This document shows, one piece after another, positions 42,890 through 52,620 of a stretch of DNA of 64,000 bases. This stretch comes from Candidatus Endomicrobiellum meruensis (lineage in GTDB: Bacteria; Elusimicrobiota; Endomicrobiia; Endomicrobiales; Endomicrobiaceae): contig JAITDI010000017.1 in the NCBI GenBank assembly GCA_031282625.1, forward strand, positions 24,642-88,641. The letters run 5' to 3'. The position numbers and the translations under genes were made by a program. Numbering within the stretch: position 1 is the stretch's first letter; every line of letters begins with the position of its first letter. The notes beneath the pieces were generated by a model. The model was given only the letters and a program-made list of their open reading frames with translations. It did not search any database and had not been told where the DNA came from.

Positions 42890-43243
42890 ATGCAAATTTG
42901 GACTTGCGTCGCTATAGGTCTTGCAGGCGGAATACTGAGCGGACTTATGGGTGTTGGAGGAGGTATTATTTTAATACCTCTTATGATATTTTTATTAAAA
43001 ATGACTCAGCATCAAGCTCAAGGAACGTCTCTTGCTGTGATTTGCTTGAGTTTTGTTTCCATGCTGGTTTATTATAAAAAAGGACATGCAAGCCTTAGTA
43101 TTGCTGCTTTGATAGGTTTAGGTTTTGTCGCAGGTGGTTTTCTGGGTTCTTATCTCGCAGATTTTTTACCCGATCAAATTCTTAGAAAATGTTTTGCAGT
43201 TTTGATGATAATAATAGCTGTAAAGATGCTGATTTCAAAGTAG
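42890..43243 (+). CDS. Half-size TSUP (TauE/SafE-type) membrane permease
   Basis: A 117-residue protein with four hydrophobic helices that corresponds to one repeat of the TSUP family. It starts IGLAGGILSGLMGVGGGIIL, the family motif, and contains GTSLAVICLSFVSM and GFVAGGFLGSYLAD. Full-length members have about 240-260 residues and two such halves; they move sulfite, sulfonates or other small anions. The single-repeat form may dimerise, and short relatives occur in other bacteria. AAAGGA precedes the ATG. It lies between rnpB and rsmH. Confidence 0.8.
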   Translation: MQIWTCVAIGLAGGILSGLMGVGGGIILIPLMIFLLKMTQHQAQGTSLAVICLSFVSMLVYYKKGHASLSIAALIGLGFVAGGFLGSYLADFLPDQILRKCFAVLMIIIAVKMLISK

Positions 43244-43255
43244 GAATGCATAACA

Positions 43256-44134
43256 ATGTACCACATCTCTGTAATGCCTTTAGAAACGTCGCAGTATCTT
43301 GTTAATAATATGGAAGGCTTATATGTTGACTGTACTTTCGATGGCGGAGGGCATACTTCTTATTTACTAAACAAATTTGAAAAAATCAAAATAATTGCGT
43401 TTGATTGGGACGAAGACGCTTCAAATGGATTCTTTGAGCGAAGAGAGGATTTTGAAGGTAGGGTTACGTTTGTAAGAGATAATTTTAGAAATATTAAAAG
43501 CGTTTTAGCGGGAATGAATATAAACAAAATTGACGGCATTCTAGCCGATATAGGCGTTTCTTCAAAACAGTTTGACGATTTAGAGAGAGGCTTTTCTTTT
43601 AATTCTAGCGTTCTTGACATGAGAATGGATAAGAGGAATACTTTGACAGCAAAAGAAATTGTAAACTCTTATTCCCGTGACGATTTAGTTGATATTTTTT
43701 ATAAATACGGAGAAGAGTATAAGTCCAGACAGATTGCAGATGCTATTATTTTGCGTAGGAAGAGGGGAATAATAAGCACTGCTTTGGAACTGAGAGATAT
43801 AGTCTGTTCTGTTAAAAGAGCTGAGGGAAAAATAAATCCAGCTACAAAAGTTTTCCAAGCGTTGAGAGTTTTTGTAAATGATGAGCTTGGTAATTTAGAA
43901 GCGTTATTATTGGATGTTCCAGGATTGTTAAATCAGCATGGCAGGGTAGTTTTAATCAGCTTTCACTCTTTGGAAGATAGAATTATAAAACGAGACTTTA
44001 AGAAAAATGCATCAGACGGAATATATAAAATACTCACAAGAAAAGTGGTTACAGCTTCTCAGGAAGAAATTTATTTAAATCCAAGAAGCAGAAGCGCTAA
44101 AATAAGAGCTGCGGAGAAAATAAGCAATGCGTAA
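43256..44134 (+). CDS. rsmH: 16S rRNA (cytosine-1402-N4)-methyltransferase
   Basis: RsmH (MraW) methylates C1402 in the decoding centre using S-adenosylmethionine. The 292-residue protein has the start YHISVMPLET, the SAM motif VDCTFDGGGHTSYLL (usually GLGGHS-like), DGILADIGVSSKQFDDLERGFSF near residue 95, MRMDK, and the end ISFHSLEDRIIKR and NPRSRSAKIRAAEK. It heads the division and cell-wall cluster; mraZ, the usual first gene, is absent here. Its end overlaps the ftsL-like gene by 8 bases. Confidence 0.96.
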   Translation: MYHISVMPLETSQYLVNNMEGLYVDCTFDGGGHTSYLLNKFEKIKIIAFDWDEDASNGFFERREDFEGRVTFVRDNFRNIKSVLAGMNINKIDGILADIGVSSKQFDDLERGFSFNSSVLDMRMDKRNTLTAKEIVNSYSRDDLVDIFYKYGEEYKSRQIADAIILRRKRGIISTALELRDIVCSVKRAEGKINPATKVFQALRVFVNDELGNLEALLLDVPGLLNQHGRVVLISFHSLEDRIIKRDFKKNASDGIYKILTRKVVTASQEEIYLNPRSRSAKIRAAEKISNA

Positions 44135-44378
44135 GCCATTTTTCTTAGGAGTATCGTTAATTATTACGATTTTTGTTTATCTTTGGCAACAAAATATGTC
44201 AATGAGATTGGCTTATAAAGTGAGTTCTTTACAATCTGATTACGACAAATTAAACTCCGAAAACGATATTTTAAGATTAAAAATAAATTCAAATCTTGCC
44301 TTAGAGAAAATGGACAAAATTGCCAAAGAAAATAATCTTTTGCGACCTGATGAAAAACATATAATTTATATTGATTAG
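44127..44378 (+). CDS. ftsL: FtsL-like division protein
   Basis: An 83-residue single-pass protein: a short cytoplasmic start, a hydrophobic helix (about 4-20, FFLGVSLIITIFVYLW), then a periplasmic coiled coil ending MDKIAKENNLLRPDEKHIIYID, the usual FtsL ending. FtsL joins FtsQ and FtsB in the divisome and activates FtsWI. Sequence identity in this family is low; the call rests on size, topology, the leucine-heptad region and its position between rsmH and ftsI. Confidence 0.8.
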   Translation: MRKPFFLGVSLIITIFVYLWQQNMSMRLAYKVSSLQSDYDKLNSENDILRLKINSNLALEKMDKIAKENNLLRPDEKHIIYID

Positions 44379-44390
44379 GTCCCCTTAAAA

Positions 44391-46079
44391 ATGAGGAAGA
44401 AAAAAAATAGAATTAATAGAAAGACTGTTCTAGCGTTTGCGACGCTGGCGGTTTTTTTTCTTTTATTTGCAAAACTTATCTACTTGCAGATATTCCTTCA
44501 TGGAAGAATAAATCGCGCTGTTGAGAAAATGGTTAATCGCGAAAATGTGGAAGTTCCCAAACGAGGAGATATTCTTGATGCAAAAGGAAATATATTAGCG
44601 ACAAGCATAAAAAGTTATACGCTTTTTCTTGATGCAAAAATGATTGAAGATTTTGAAACATTAAAAAAAGTATTATCTGAAAAAGGGATAAAAATAAAAG
44701 AAAAAAATTTATACGATTTAAAAAACATGTCTTATATTCCTGTAGCTTTTAATGTTGATTCTTTCACTGTTGAAAAAATAAAAGAAACAAAGCTTAAAGG
44801 CGTTGGCTTTGAAGCAAAATATACCAGACAATATCCACAAGGGCGGCTTTTAGCGCATATACTTGGCATAACTGGTTGCGACGGTAGTGGTCTTGAAGGC
44901 ATTGAGAAAATATGTAATACAAATCTTTCTGGCGAAACTATAAAAACTAAAATAATTAGAGATGGTCGTGGGCAAATAATCCGTAATCAATTCCTTAATA
45001 CGCAAGAAATTTATGGTTACAATATAGAGCTTACTATAGATAGGAATATACAATTTATAGCTGAACAAGAGCTTAGGAAAGCCTTTGAAATATATAAAGC
45101 TACAAAAGCTATATGCATAGTTCAAGACCCGAAAACTGGAAAAATTCTCGCTATGGTTTCTCTTCCAGATTTTGATTGTTCAGACAAAATTAAAGATATA
45201 AGGCGTTTAAGAAATTCTGCAATCAGCGATTTATACGAGCCGGGATCAACATTTAAAATAGTAACAGTGGCAGCTGCTTTAGAAGAAGGAAAAGCAAAAC
45301 TATCAGATTCATTTTATTTGGATAACGGCAAGTTTAGAATAGCCGGACATACAATAAAGGACGATCACAAAATAGAGGGTAGCGTCACATTAAGCAGAAC
45401 TTTTGAAATATCGTCTAATATAGGAATGATAAAAATAGCTCAAAGATTGGGTGTTGACCTTTTCTACGATTATATAAGAAAATTTGGATTCTATTCATTA
45501 ACTGGTATAGATTTGCCTGGAGAAGCTAATGGGCTTTTAATGGATGTAAAGAGATGGAATGCTTTAACTCTTCCCAATATTTCGTTTGGTCAAGGTATAG
45601 GTGTCTCTGCTCTTCAAATAATAAATGCTTTCTCGTCGTTAGCAAACAATGGTGTTTTATTAAGACCTTTTGTAATACAAAAGATAACAAAATGTAATTC
45701 CGAAGAGGAAATTTTCGAAAAGAAAGAAATAAGAAGAGTTGTTTCAGAAGATACAGCTTATATTATGAAAAAACTTTTAAAGAATGTTGTTGACTTGGGT
45801 ACGGGAAAAAGTGCGAAAATACAGGGATATACAGTTGGAGGAAAAACAGGTACTGCGCAAAAGATTAACCCTTCAACTAAAACTTATTCAACTAAATATT
45901 ATACTGCTTCGTTTTGCGGAATGGTTCCAGCTATGAATCCTGAGTTTGTAGTTTTAGTAATTATAGATGAACCTAAAGGAAGCAGTTATTACGCAGCGTC
46001 GGTAGCATCGCCTGTTTTTGCCAATATTTCCAAAAGAATTGCCGAATATTTATGTATTGAAAAAGATGATATAAAATAG
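44391..46079 (+). CDS. ftsI: Septal peptidoglycan transpeptidase (FtsI/PBP3)
   Basis: A 562-residue class B penicillin-binding protein with an N-terminal membrane anchor (about residues 13-33). The pedestal domain includes VPKRGDILDAKGNILATS near 53. The transpeptidase domain has the catalytic Ser of YEPGSTFKIVT (SxxK), the SSN motif in FEISSNIGMIK, and GGKTGTAQKI (KTG) near 485. It cross-links peptidoglycan at the division site with FtsW. It stands 12 bases after ftsL. No PASTA domain is visible at the C-terminus. Confidence 0.95.
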   Translation: MRKKKNRINRKTVLAFATLAVFFLLFAKLIYLQIFLHGRINRAVEKMVNRENVEVPKRGDILDAKGNILATSIKSYTLFLDAKMIEDFETLKKVLSEKGIKIKEKNLYDLKNMSYIPVAFNVDSFTVEKIKETKLKGVGFEAKYTRQYPQGRLLAHILGITGCDGSGLEGIEKICNTNLSGETIKTKIIRDGRGQIIRNQFLNTQEIYGYNIELTIDRNIQFIAEQELRKAFEIYKATKAICIVQDPKTGKILAMVSLPDFDCSDKIKDIRRLRNSAISDLYEPGSTFKIVTVAAALEEGKAKLSDSFYLDNGKFRIAGHTIKDDHKIEGSVTLSRTFEISSNIGMIKIAQRLGVDLFYDYIRKFGFYSLTGIDLPGEANGLLMDVKRWNALTLPNISFGQGIGVSALQIINAFSSLANNGVLLRPFVIQKITKCNSEEEIFEKKEIRRVVSEDTAYIMKKLLKNVVDLGTGKSAKIQGYTVGGKTGTAQKINPSTKTYSTKYYTASFCGMVPAMNPEFVVLVIIDEPKGSSYYAASVASPVFANISKRIAEYLCIEKDDIK

Positions 46080-46121
46080 AAATTAAGTCTGTTTTGCTCT
46101 GAAAGATATGTATAAATAAAA

Positions 46122-46130
46122 TGCTATACT
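46122..46130 (+). promoter_or_regulatory. Possible extended -10 promoter before murE
   Basis: TGCTATACT in the 92-base gap between ftsI and murE, about 41 bases before the murE ATG. No convincing -35 is present. It could give the mur genes independent transcription from the division genes. Confidence 0.35.
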
Positions 46131-46171
46131 CTGTAATATTCGTTTGTCAAGATAAAAATTAAGGAATAACA

Positions 46172-47704
46172 ATGCAGCTTAAAGATATATTATCTGATGA
46201 TATGAAAGTTCTTATTTCCGGCAGCTTAAATGTTGAAATTTCAGGCATATCTTACGATTCAAGAACAGTTCAAAACGGATATGCTTTTTTCGCTTTGCCT
46301 GGACATAATACCGAAGGTGGTAAGTATATTAACGAAGCGATAAAAAAAGGAGCTTCTGTAATCGTAAGCCATTCAAAGGTTGAAACATATCAGATTCCTT
46401 TAATTATTCCTGAAGACATTTTTAGGTTTATATCTATTTTCTCAGCTAAATTTTATAATTATCCAGATAGGGAATTAAATATTATAGGCATAACTGGCAC
46501 AAATGGTAAAACTACAGTTACTTATATGATAGACAGCATATTTGCACATGCCGGTATTGATTGCGGCGTGATGGGTACGATTAACTATAGATACAAAGAT
46601 AAAGTTATAGAAGCTCCAAACACAACTCCTCAGTCTCCAGATGTTTACAGGATTATGCGAGAAATGCTTAATGCTGGAGTTAAGCATATTGTTATGGAAG
46701 TTTCTTCTCATGCGTTAAGTTTAGGAAGAGTTTACGGCATAGATTTTGACATTGCTGTTTTTGTGAATTTAAGTCAAGACCATTTGGATTTTCACAAAAC
46801 TATGGATAGCTATTTTGAAGCTAAGTCTGCTTTGTTTCGCTTTTTAGGAACAGGAACAAAGAAAAATATAAAATTTGCAATAATAAATATTGATGACAAA
46901 TATGGTAAAAAACTTGCTGATATGGGTTTAAATGCTGAAAAGAAATTTTATTCTATGTCAGATAAGATAGAGGCAGACTTTAAAGCCCAGAATATTGACA
47001 TCTCAAGTTCTGGCAGCAAGTTTGATTTATTATATGCTGGTAAGACTACTAAAATAAACATAAAACATTTTGGACTCCATAATGTCTATAATGCTCTGGC
47101 TGCTTTGGCTGCCACTATTTGCAGCGGTATTGAGCTTCATAAAGTTATAGAGGGGTTAAATAATGCTAGGCAAGTTCCCGGTAGGCTTGAGCGGGTTGAT
47201 ACAGGGCATTTGGGATTTGAAGTTCTTGTAGATTACGCTCATACGGAAGACGCTTTGAAGAATGTCCTTCAAGCAGTAAAGAAAATTAAACATAAGAGAA
47301 TTATAACTGTTTTTGGTTGTGGCGGCGATCGAGATAGAACAAAAAGACCTCTAATGGGAAAAGTTGCTGTTGAGATGAGCGATTTTGTTTTTGTAACATC
47401 AGATAACCCGAGAACTGAGGATCCAAATTTTATAGTTTTGGATATAGAATCAGGCATAAAAAGAGTTTATAGAACTAACTATAAAATTGTAGTTGAGAGA
47501 GAGGAAGCTATAAAAGAAGCTGTTATGATGGCAGATAAAGGTGATATTGTTTTGTTAGCTGGCAAAGGTCATGAAACGTATCAGATAATAGGTTTAGATA
47601 AGATTCGTTTTAGCGACATTGAAACTGCTGTAAAATATATAGCATTAAAAAATCAGAAGGACAATATTTCAAATGAGCCTAAACAAGAGGAGTTTAGTTT
47701 TTAA
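46172..47704 (+). CDS. murE: UDP-MurNAc-L-Ala-D-Glu:meso-diaminopimelate ligase
   Basis: MurE adds the third amino acid to the peptidoglycan stem peptide using ATP. The 510 residues contain the P-loop GITGTNGKTTVTYMID near 108, NTTPQSPDV (substrate binding) near 150, VMEVSSHALSLGRV near 172, NLSQDHLDFHKTM near 197 and, near 410, SDNPRTEDP. The DNPR form indicates meso-diaminopimelate rather than lysine specificity, consistent with a Gram-negative wall. Its TAA stop shares a base with the murF ATG. Confidence 0.96.
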   Translation: MQLKDILSDDMKVLISGSLNVEISGISYDSRTVQNGYAFFALPGHNTEGGKYINEAIKKGASVIVSHSKVETYQIPLIIPEDIFRFISIFSAKFYNYPDRELNIIGITGTNGKTTVTYMIDSIFAHAGIDCGVMGTINYRYKDKVIEAPNTTPQSPDVYRIMREMLNAGVKHIVMEVSSHALSLGRVYGIDFDIAVFVNLSQDHLDFHKTMDSYFEAKSALFRFLGTGTKKNIKFAIINIDDKYGKKLADMGLNAEKKFYSMSDKIEADFKAQNIDISSSGSKFDLLYAGKTTKINIKHFGLHNVYNALAALAATICSGIELHKVIEGLNNARQVPGRLERVDTGHLGFEVLVDYAHTEDALKNVLQAVKKIKHKRIITVFGCGGDRDRTKRPLMGKVAVEMSDFVFVTSDNPRTEDPNFIVLDIESGIKRVYRTNYKIVVEREEAIKEAVMMADKGDIVLLAGKGHETYQIIGLDKIRFSDIETAVKYIALKNQKDNISNEPKQEEFSF

Positions 47705-49098
47705 TGGAAATTTTTCAGATTAGAGATTTAATACAAGCCATAGATGGCGAATTTATAATAGGGGATCCTAATCTTTTAGTAGAGGGTGTTTCCATTGATT
47801 CAAGAACTATACGCAAGGGAGAAGCATATTTTGCGATAAAAGGTGAGCGTTATGACGGACATGATTTTATAAAAGAAGCTGTTGAGAAAGGATCTTCTCT
47901 CATAGTTTATTCAAACAAGAATCTAAAGCCTTTTACTCCTTTTTCAAAGTTTCCGGCAATGTTTAAAACTGACAATACTATTGCTGCTCTTGGAAAATTT
48001 GCAAAATATTATAGGAGAAAATTTAAGAATATAAGTGTAGTTGGTGTTACAGGGTCAAACGGAAAAACTACGACAAAAGAAATCTTGTTTTCAATTTTAA
48101 ATCATAAAGAAAAAACTCTTTCAAATAAAGGAAATTTTAATAACAGAATAGGGCTTCCTCTTTCAATATTTAATTTAACGTCTCAATATCAATATGCTAT
48201 TTTTGAGATTGGCACTTCACTTTATGGTGAAATTGAAATATTATCGGATATTTTAATGCCGGATGTAGCGGTAATTACAAATATAGGTTTTTCGCACTTG
48301 GAGACTTTTGTTTCTCCAGAAAATGTTTTTAAAGAAAAAAAAGTTTTGTTTGAAAAAGTAAAAGAAAACGGTTGCTTAATTATAAATAATGATGATAAAT
48401 TTTTAAGAACTATAGCACATGTTGGCGCGCGCAAAATTATTACTTTTGGTTTGGATTACCAAGCCGACGTAACCGCTGAAACTATAAAGTTGTTTCCCGA
48501 TCAAACAGTTTTTAATATTTGTTTCAATAAAGAATCTTTAGAAGTTTTTATGCCTGTGCGCGGAAAATTCAACGTCTATAATGCTTTGTCTGCTGCTGCA
48601 TGCGCACTAGGACTGGGATTATCTTTAAAAGATATAAAAGCAGGTATAGAATCGTTTAGTCCTCCTAAAATGCGTATGGAGACTGTTTATGCTAAAAATG
48701 GTGGAATATTGATAAATGATGCTTATAATGCAAACCCTTCTTCAATGAGAAATTCCATAGATGTAGCATTGCAGAGTTATCCAGATAAAAAGGTAAATTT
48801 GGTTTTGGCGGATATGCTTGAGCTTGGCGATAAAAGCGACGAATATCATTTTGAGCTTGGAAAGTTTATTGGAGACAAAAAAATAAATTCCATTAATCTT
48901 TTAGGGGATGTTATTTTTAATACTAAAATTGGTCTTGGCGATAAGAAAAATGTTTTTTATTCTAAAAGCTCAGATGAACTTTTAAACAATCTTAAAAATA
49001 TTGATATTGATGAAAATTCTGTATTTTTGTTTAAGGGTTCTAGGGGAATGAAATTAGAGGAACTTTTTACGAGATTTTATGATTTTTTAGAGAGGTAG
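47704..49098 (+). CDS. murF: UDP-MurNAc-tripeptide:D-Ala-D-Ala ligase
   Basis: MurF adds D-Ala-D-Ala to complete the UDP-MurNAc pentapeptide. The 464-residue protein has the N-terminal VSIDSRTIRKGEAYFAIKGE, the ATP-binding GVTGSNGKTTTKE near residue 113, the NNRIGLPLS and FEIGTSLYGEIE segments, and the C-terminal NDAYNANPSSMRNSIDVAL. It is coupled to murE by a one-base overlap, and mraY follows after 7 bases. Confidence 0.96.
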   Translation: MEIFQIRDLIQAIDGEFIIGDPNLLVEGVSIDSRTIRKGEAYFAIKGERYDGHDFIKEAVEKGSSLIVYSNKNLKPFTPFSKFPAMFKTDNTIAALGKFAKYYRRKFKNISVVGVTGSNGKTTTKEILFSILNHKEKTLSNKGNFNNRIGLPLSIFNLTSQYQYAIFEIGTSLYGEIEILSDILMPDVAVITNIGFSHLETFVSPENVFKEKKVLFEKVKENGCLIINNDDKFLRTIAHVGARKIITFGLDYQADVTAETIKLFPDQTVFNICFNKESLEVFMPVRGKFNVYNALSAAACALGLGLSLKDIKAGIESFSPPKMRMETVYAKNGGILINDAYNANPSSMRNSIDVALQSYPDKKVNLVLADMLELGDKSDEYHFELGKFIGDKKINSINLLGDVIFNTKIGLGDKKNVFYSKSSDELLNNLKNIDIDENSVFLFKGSRGMKLEELFTRFYDFLER

Positions 49099-49105
49099 AA
49101 TCAAA

Positions 49106-50191
49106 GTGTTATATCATATTCTGTACAGCTTTAGCTACGTATTTACTCCTTTCAATATTTTTCAATATATTACCTTCAGGGCTGGTGGCGCTGTTCTGAC
49201 GAGTATTTTGATTTGTTTTATAGTCGGTCCTTATATCATAAGAGAGTTGACAAAGTTTAAAATCAAACAAGTGGTAAGGATTGATGGTCCCTCAACTCAT
49301 TTATCCAAAAAAGAAACACCCACAATGGGTGGTCTTATAATATTATTATCTGTTGTAATATCTGTTCTTTTGTGGGCAAGGTTAGACAATCGGTTTATTA
49401 TTTGGCTTTTAATAGGATCTATTTGGTTTGGTTTTTTAGGTTTTTGTGACGACTTTTTAAAATTAAAAAGAAGAAATACAAAAGGTCTTTCTGTTCGAGG
49501 GAAACTTTTAGGACAGACTCTTTTTGCGGCGGGACTTGCAGCGTATTTAAGTTTCTTTCCTCAAAATCCAGAGTTTACAACTTTGGTAAATATTCCATAT
49601 ATTAAAAGTTTTTTTATAAATTTTTCTTTCTTATACATGGTTCTTGTTATGGTTATTGTTGTAGGCAGCTCTAATGCTGTAAATTTGACAGACGGACTTG
49701 ATGGGCTTGCCATAGGAAATATAGTTATAGTAGCTTTTACTTTAGCTCTTTTTGCCTATTTTGCAGGACACGCGAAAATAGCTGATTATTTAAAAATTAT
49801 TAATGTATCTGGAGCTGGTGAAATTTCAGTATTTTTGTGTGCTGTTATTGGCGCTGGATTGGGATTTCTCTGGTACAACGCCCACCCTGCTCAGATTTTT
49901 ATGGGAGATACTGGAAGTTTATTTTTAGGTGGTATTTTAGGTATATCATCAATATTTATAAAACAAGAAATTATTCTTGTTTTACTTGGCGGCGTTTTTG
50001 TTGCAGAAGCTCTATCGGTCATTATTCAAGTATATCATTATAAAAGGACTCAAAAAAGGATTTTTAAAATGGCGCCTTTACACCATCATTTTGAAATGCT
50101 GCGACTCTCTGAAACTAAAGTTACAATAAGATTTTGGATAATAGGAATAATTCTTGCAATATTATCTTTCGCGTCGCTTAAATTGAGGTGA
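49106..50191 (+). CDS. mraY: Phospho-MurNAc-pentapeptide transferase
   Basis: MraY transfers phospho-MurNAc-pentapeptide from UDP to undecaprenyl phosphate, giving lipid I at the inner face of the membrane. The 361 residues form about ten helices. Motifs are KKETPTMGGLIILLS near 70, GFCDDFLKLKRRNTKGLS near 112, NAVNLTDGLDGLAIG near 191, the catalytic-region FMGDTGSLFLGG near 267, and the MraY-specific HHHFEM near 330, which separates it from the WecA-like protein at 8191. Confidence 0.97.
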   Translation: MLYHILYSFSYVFTPFNIFQYITFRAGGAVLTSILICFIVGPYIIRELTKFKIKQVVRIDGPSTHLSKKETPTMGGLIILLSVVISVLLWARLDNRFIIWLLIGSIWFGFLGFCDDFLKLKRRNTKGLSVRGKLLGQTLFAAGLAAYLSFFPQNPEFTTLVNIPYIKSFFINFSFLYMVLVMVIVVGSSNAVNLTDGLDGLAIGNIVIVAFTLALFAYFAGHAKIADYLKIINVSGAGEISVFLCAVIGAGLGFLWYNAHPAQIFMGDTGSLFLGGILGISSIFIKQEIILVLLGGVFVAEALSVIIQVYHYKRTQKRIFKMAPLHHHFEMLRLSETKVTIRFWIIGIILAILSFASLKLR

Positions 50192-50194
50192 GTC

Positions 50195-51508
50195 ATGTGT
50201 AAAAATTTAGGTGTATTAGGACTTGGCAAAAGTGGCGTCGCAGTGGCAAATCTTGCGGCAAAATTGGGCTATAACGTGTTTGCCAGCGACTCAGGAAGAA
50301 AAAGAAAGATAAAGGAATTAAATAAAAGAGTTAGTACGGAATTTGGCAAACATTCCGACAAAATTTTAGATTCTGATGTTATCGTAAAGAGTCCTGGGAT
50401 CCATTCTGATATTCCTATACTAAAAAAAGCTATTAAAAAGAAAATCATTGTCATAAGCGAACTTGCTTTTTCTTTAGAAAACTCAAAATATAAAAAAATT
50501 ATTGCCATAACGGGAACTAATGGCAAAACTACAACTACAGATTTAACATCTAAAATAATAAAATCGGTTTATAAAGAATCTATAGTTGCTGGTAATATAG
50601 GCATGCCTTTGTCAGATAAAGCTTTAAAAACTGGCAAAGGCACCTGTATTACAATGGAGCTTTCAAGCTATCAACTTGAAGATATGCCAGATTTTAGACC
50701 TAATATTTCAGTTTTATTAAATATCACTCCAGATCACATTGAGCATCATAAAACTATGAATGCTTATATAAAAGCGAAACAAAATGTGTTTATAAACCAA
50801 CGGCGCGGAGATTTTGCAATATTAAATTATGATGACAAAGTATGCAGAAGGATAAGCTCAAAAGTTAAAGCGAATTTAATTTATTTCAGCAAGAAAGCGT
50901 TAAATAAAGGCATCTTTTATAACAACGGTAAAATAGTAATAAAAGTCGGCAAAAAACATTTTGAAATAGAGCCTAAAATCAATATAGTAGGCAGCCACAA
51001 CATAGAAAATATTTTGGCAGCAACAGCTGCGGCATATGTTGCCGGTGTAAATCCAAAAGATATAGAAAAAGTTATTTCAAAATATAAAGGAGTTGAACAC
51101 AGAATAGAGTTTGTTAAAACTGTAAATGGCGCGGATTACTATAACGATTCAAAATCAACAAATATAGATTCAACAAGAGTTGCTTTGGAATCTTTTGATA
51201 AAAATATTTTGATTATCATGGGTGGGCGAGACAAAGGTTTTTCCTACTTGCCTTTAAGGAATCTTGTAAAGGATAAAGTTAAAGCGATTTTTCTTATAGG
51301 GGAAGCTTCTAATAAAATAAGGAAAGATTTAAGCAAGATTACTAATTTTTACGATTGCGGTAATATAGAAAATGCTGTTAAACAAATTTATAAAATTTCT
51401 ACACCATGCGATACGGTATTGCTCTCTCCCGCATGCGCTTCTTTTGATCAATTTAAAAATTTTGAAGAACGTGGAAATATTTTTAAACAACTTGTACGCA
51501 AGTTATAG
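50195..51508 (+). CDS. murD: UDP-MurNAc-L-alanine:D-glutamate ligase
   Basis: MurD adds D-Glu to UDP-MurNAc-L-Ala. The 437 residues show an N-terminal Rossmann-like LGLGKSGVAVANLAAK, KSPGIHSDIPIL near residue 65, the P-loop AITGTNGKTTTTDL near 105, ELSSYQLE near 154, NITPDHIEHH near 175, and YYNDSKSTNIDSTRVALE in the C-terminal domain. It starts 3 bases after mraY. murC, murB and ddl, often nearby in such clusters, are not in this window. Confidence 0.96.
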   Translation: MCKNLGVLGLGKSGVAVANLAAKLGYNVFASDSGRKRKIKELNKRVSTEFGKHSDKILDSDVIVKSPGIHSDIPILKKAIKKKIIVISELAFSLENSKYKKIIAITGTNGKTTTTDLTSKIIKSVYKESIVAGNIGMPLSDKALKTGKGTCITMELSSYQLEDMPDFRPNISVLLNITPDHIEHHKTMNAYIKAKQNVFINQRRGDFAILNYDDKVCRRISSKVKANLIYFSKKALNKGIFYNNGKIVIKVGKKHFEIEPKINIVGSHNIENILAATAAAYVAGVNPKDIEKVISKYKGVEHRIEFVKTVNGADYYNDSKSTNIDSTRVALESFDKNILIIMGGRDKGFSYLPLRNLVKDKVKAIFLIGEASNKIRKDLSKITNFYDCGNIENAVKQIYKISTPCDTVLLSPACASFDQFKNFEERGNIFKQLVRKL

Positions 51509-51516
51509 GTGAGGAT

Positions 51517-52614
51517 ATGTTTAAAATAGATTTTAGAAAGCTAGACAATACGCTTGTAGTCTTGATATGTTTGTGCGTCATTTTTGGAACAGGCATGGTT
51601 TTCTCTTCTAGCTTTATTAGCGCATATCTCAGATGGTCTAGCCCGTACAAATTTTTTTTTAAGCAAATATTGTGGCTTTTAGTAGGTTTTGGCGCAATGT
51701 TTACAACAGCTTTTATAATCAATTATAAATTTTATAAAAAATATGCAAAAGTAATTTATATTATTTCTTGGATTTTTGTTGTAGCTGTATTATTTTTTGG
51801 AGTATCAAGACTTGGAGCAAAACGATGGCTAAATTTTGGCTTCTTCACTATTCAACCCTCTGAATTTGCAAAAATAGCAATAGTTATAATAATTGCTGAC
51901 TTTATATCAAGAAAAAAAAATATGATTGAGGAATTAAAAGGTCTGATAGCTCCATCAGTTATAATTCTTTTTATGTTATTTCCTATCGCATTGGAGCCCG
52001 ACTTGGGAGCGCCTATTCTGATAGCTGCGGTATGTTTTGCTATGCTTTTTTGTGCAGGGTTGCCAATGAAGGTTGTTCTCATTAGCGGTACGATTGGCGC
52101 ATTGTTAGTTGCTGAAGAAATAATAAGGAAACCGTACAGGCTTGCAAGGTTCCACGATTATTTAGTGTCTTTTATAAATATTGACGCTGCTTCATATCAG
52201 GTAAAACAGTCTTTAAATGCTTTAGGCGCTGGTGGATTTTTTGGCAGAGGATTAGGTAAAAGTGAGATGAAACTTATGTATTTGCCAGAAGCTCACACCG
52301 ATTTTATTTTTCCTATTATTGGGGAAGAGTTGGGGTTTTTAGGAGCTTGCGCTGTTGTTGCTTTTTTTATCTATCTATTTTTAAAAGGGATAAAGATGAG
52401 TAAATGCATGCCTGATGTTTTTTCTGAATATTTGTGTTTAGGCATAACGTTTGTTATTGTTTTTCAAGCAGTTATAAATTTATCTGTTGCCACTGGGATA
52501 TTTCCAGCAAAGGGACTTCCTCTTCCTTTTATATCTTTTGGAGGAACATCTCTTGCTATAAGTATGGCGGCAGCTGGAATATTGATAAATTTATCGCAGT
52601 ACAGTAAAAGATAA
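51517..52614 (+). CDS. ftsW: Septal peptidoglycan glycosyltransferase FtsW (SEDS family)
   Basis: FtsW is the SEDS-family polymerase that builds septal glycan strands with FtsI. The 365-residue protein has about ten helices. SEDS motifs are LGAKRWLNFGFFTIQPSEFAK near 107, ALEPDLGAPILIA near 155, YQVKQSLNALGAGGFFGRGLGKS near 230, LPEAHTDFIFPIIGEELGFLG near 262 and KGLPLPFISFGGTSLAIS near 335. A RodA paralogue would share them; position between murD and murG supports FtsW. It starts 8 bases after murD. Confidence 0.94.
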   Translation: MFKIDFRKLDNTLVVLICLCVIFGTGMVFSSSFISAYLRWSSPYKFFFKQILWLLVGFGAMFTTAFIINYKFYKKYAKVIYIISWIFVVAVLFFGVSRLGAKRWLNFGFFTIQPSEFAKIAIVIIIADFISRKKNMIEELKGLIAPSVIILFMLFPIALEPDLGAPILIAAVCFAMLFCAGLPMKVVLISGTIGALLVAEEIIRKPYRLARFHDYLVSFINIDAASYQVKQSLNALGAGGFFGRGLGKSEMKLMYLPEAHTDFIFPIIGEELGFLGACAVVAFFIYLFLKGIKMSKCMPDVFSEYLCLGITFVIVFQAVINLSVATGIFPAKGLPLPFISFGGTSLAISMAAAGILINLSQYSKR

Positions 52615-52620
52615 AATGTA

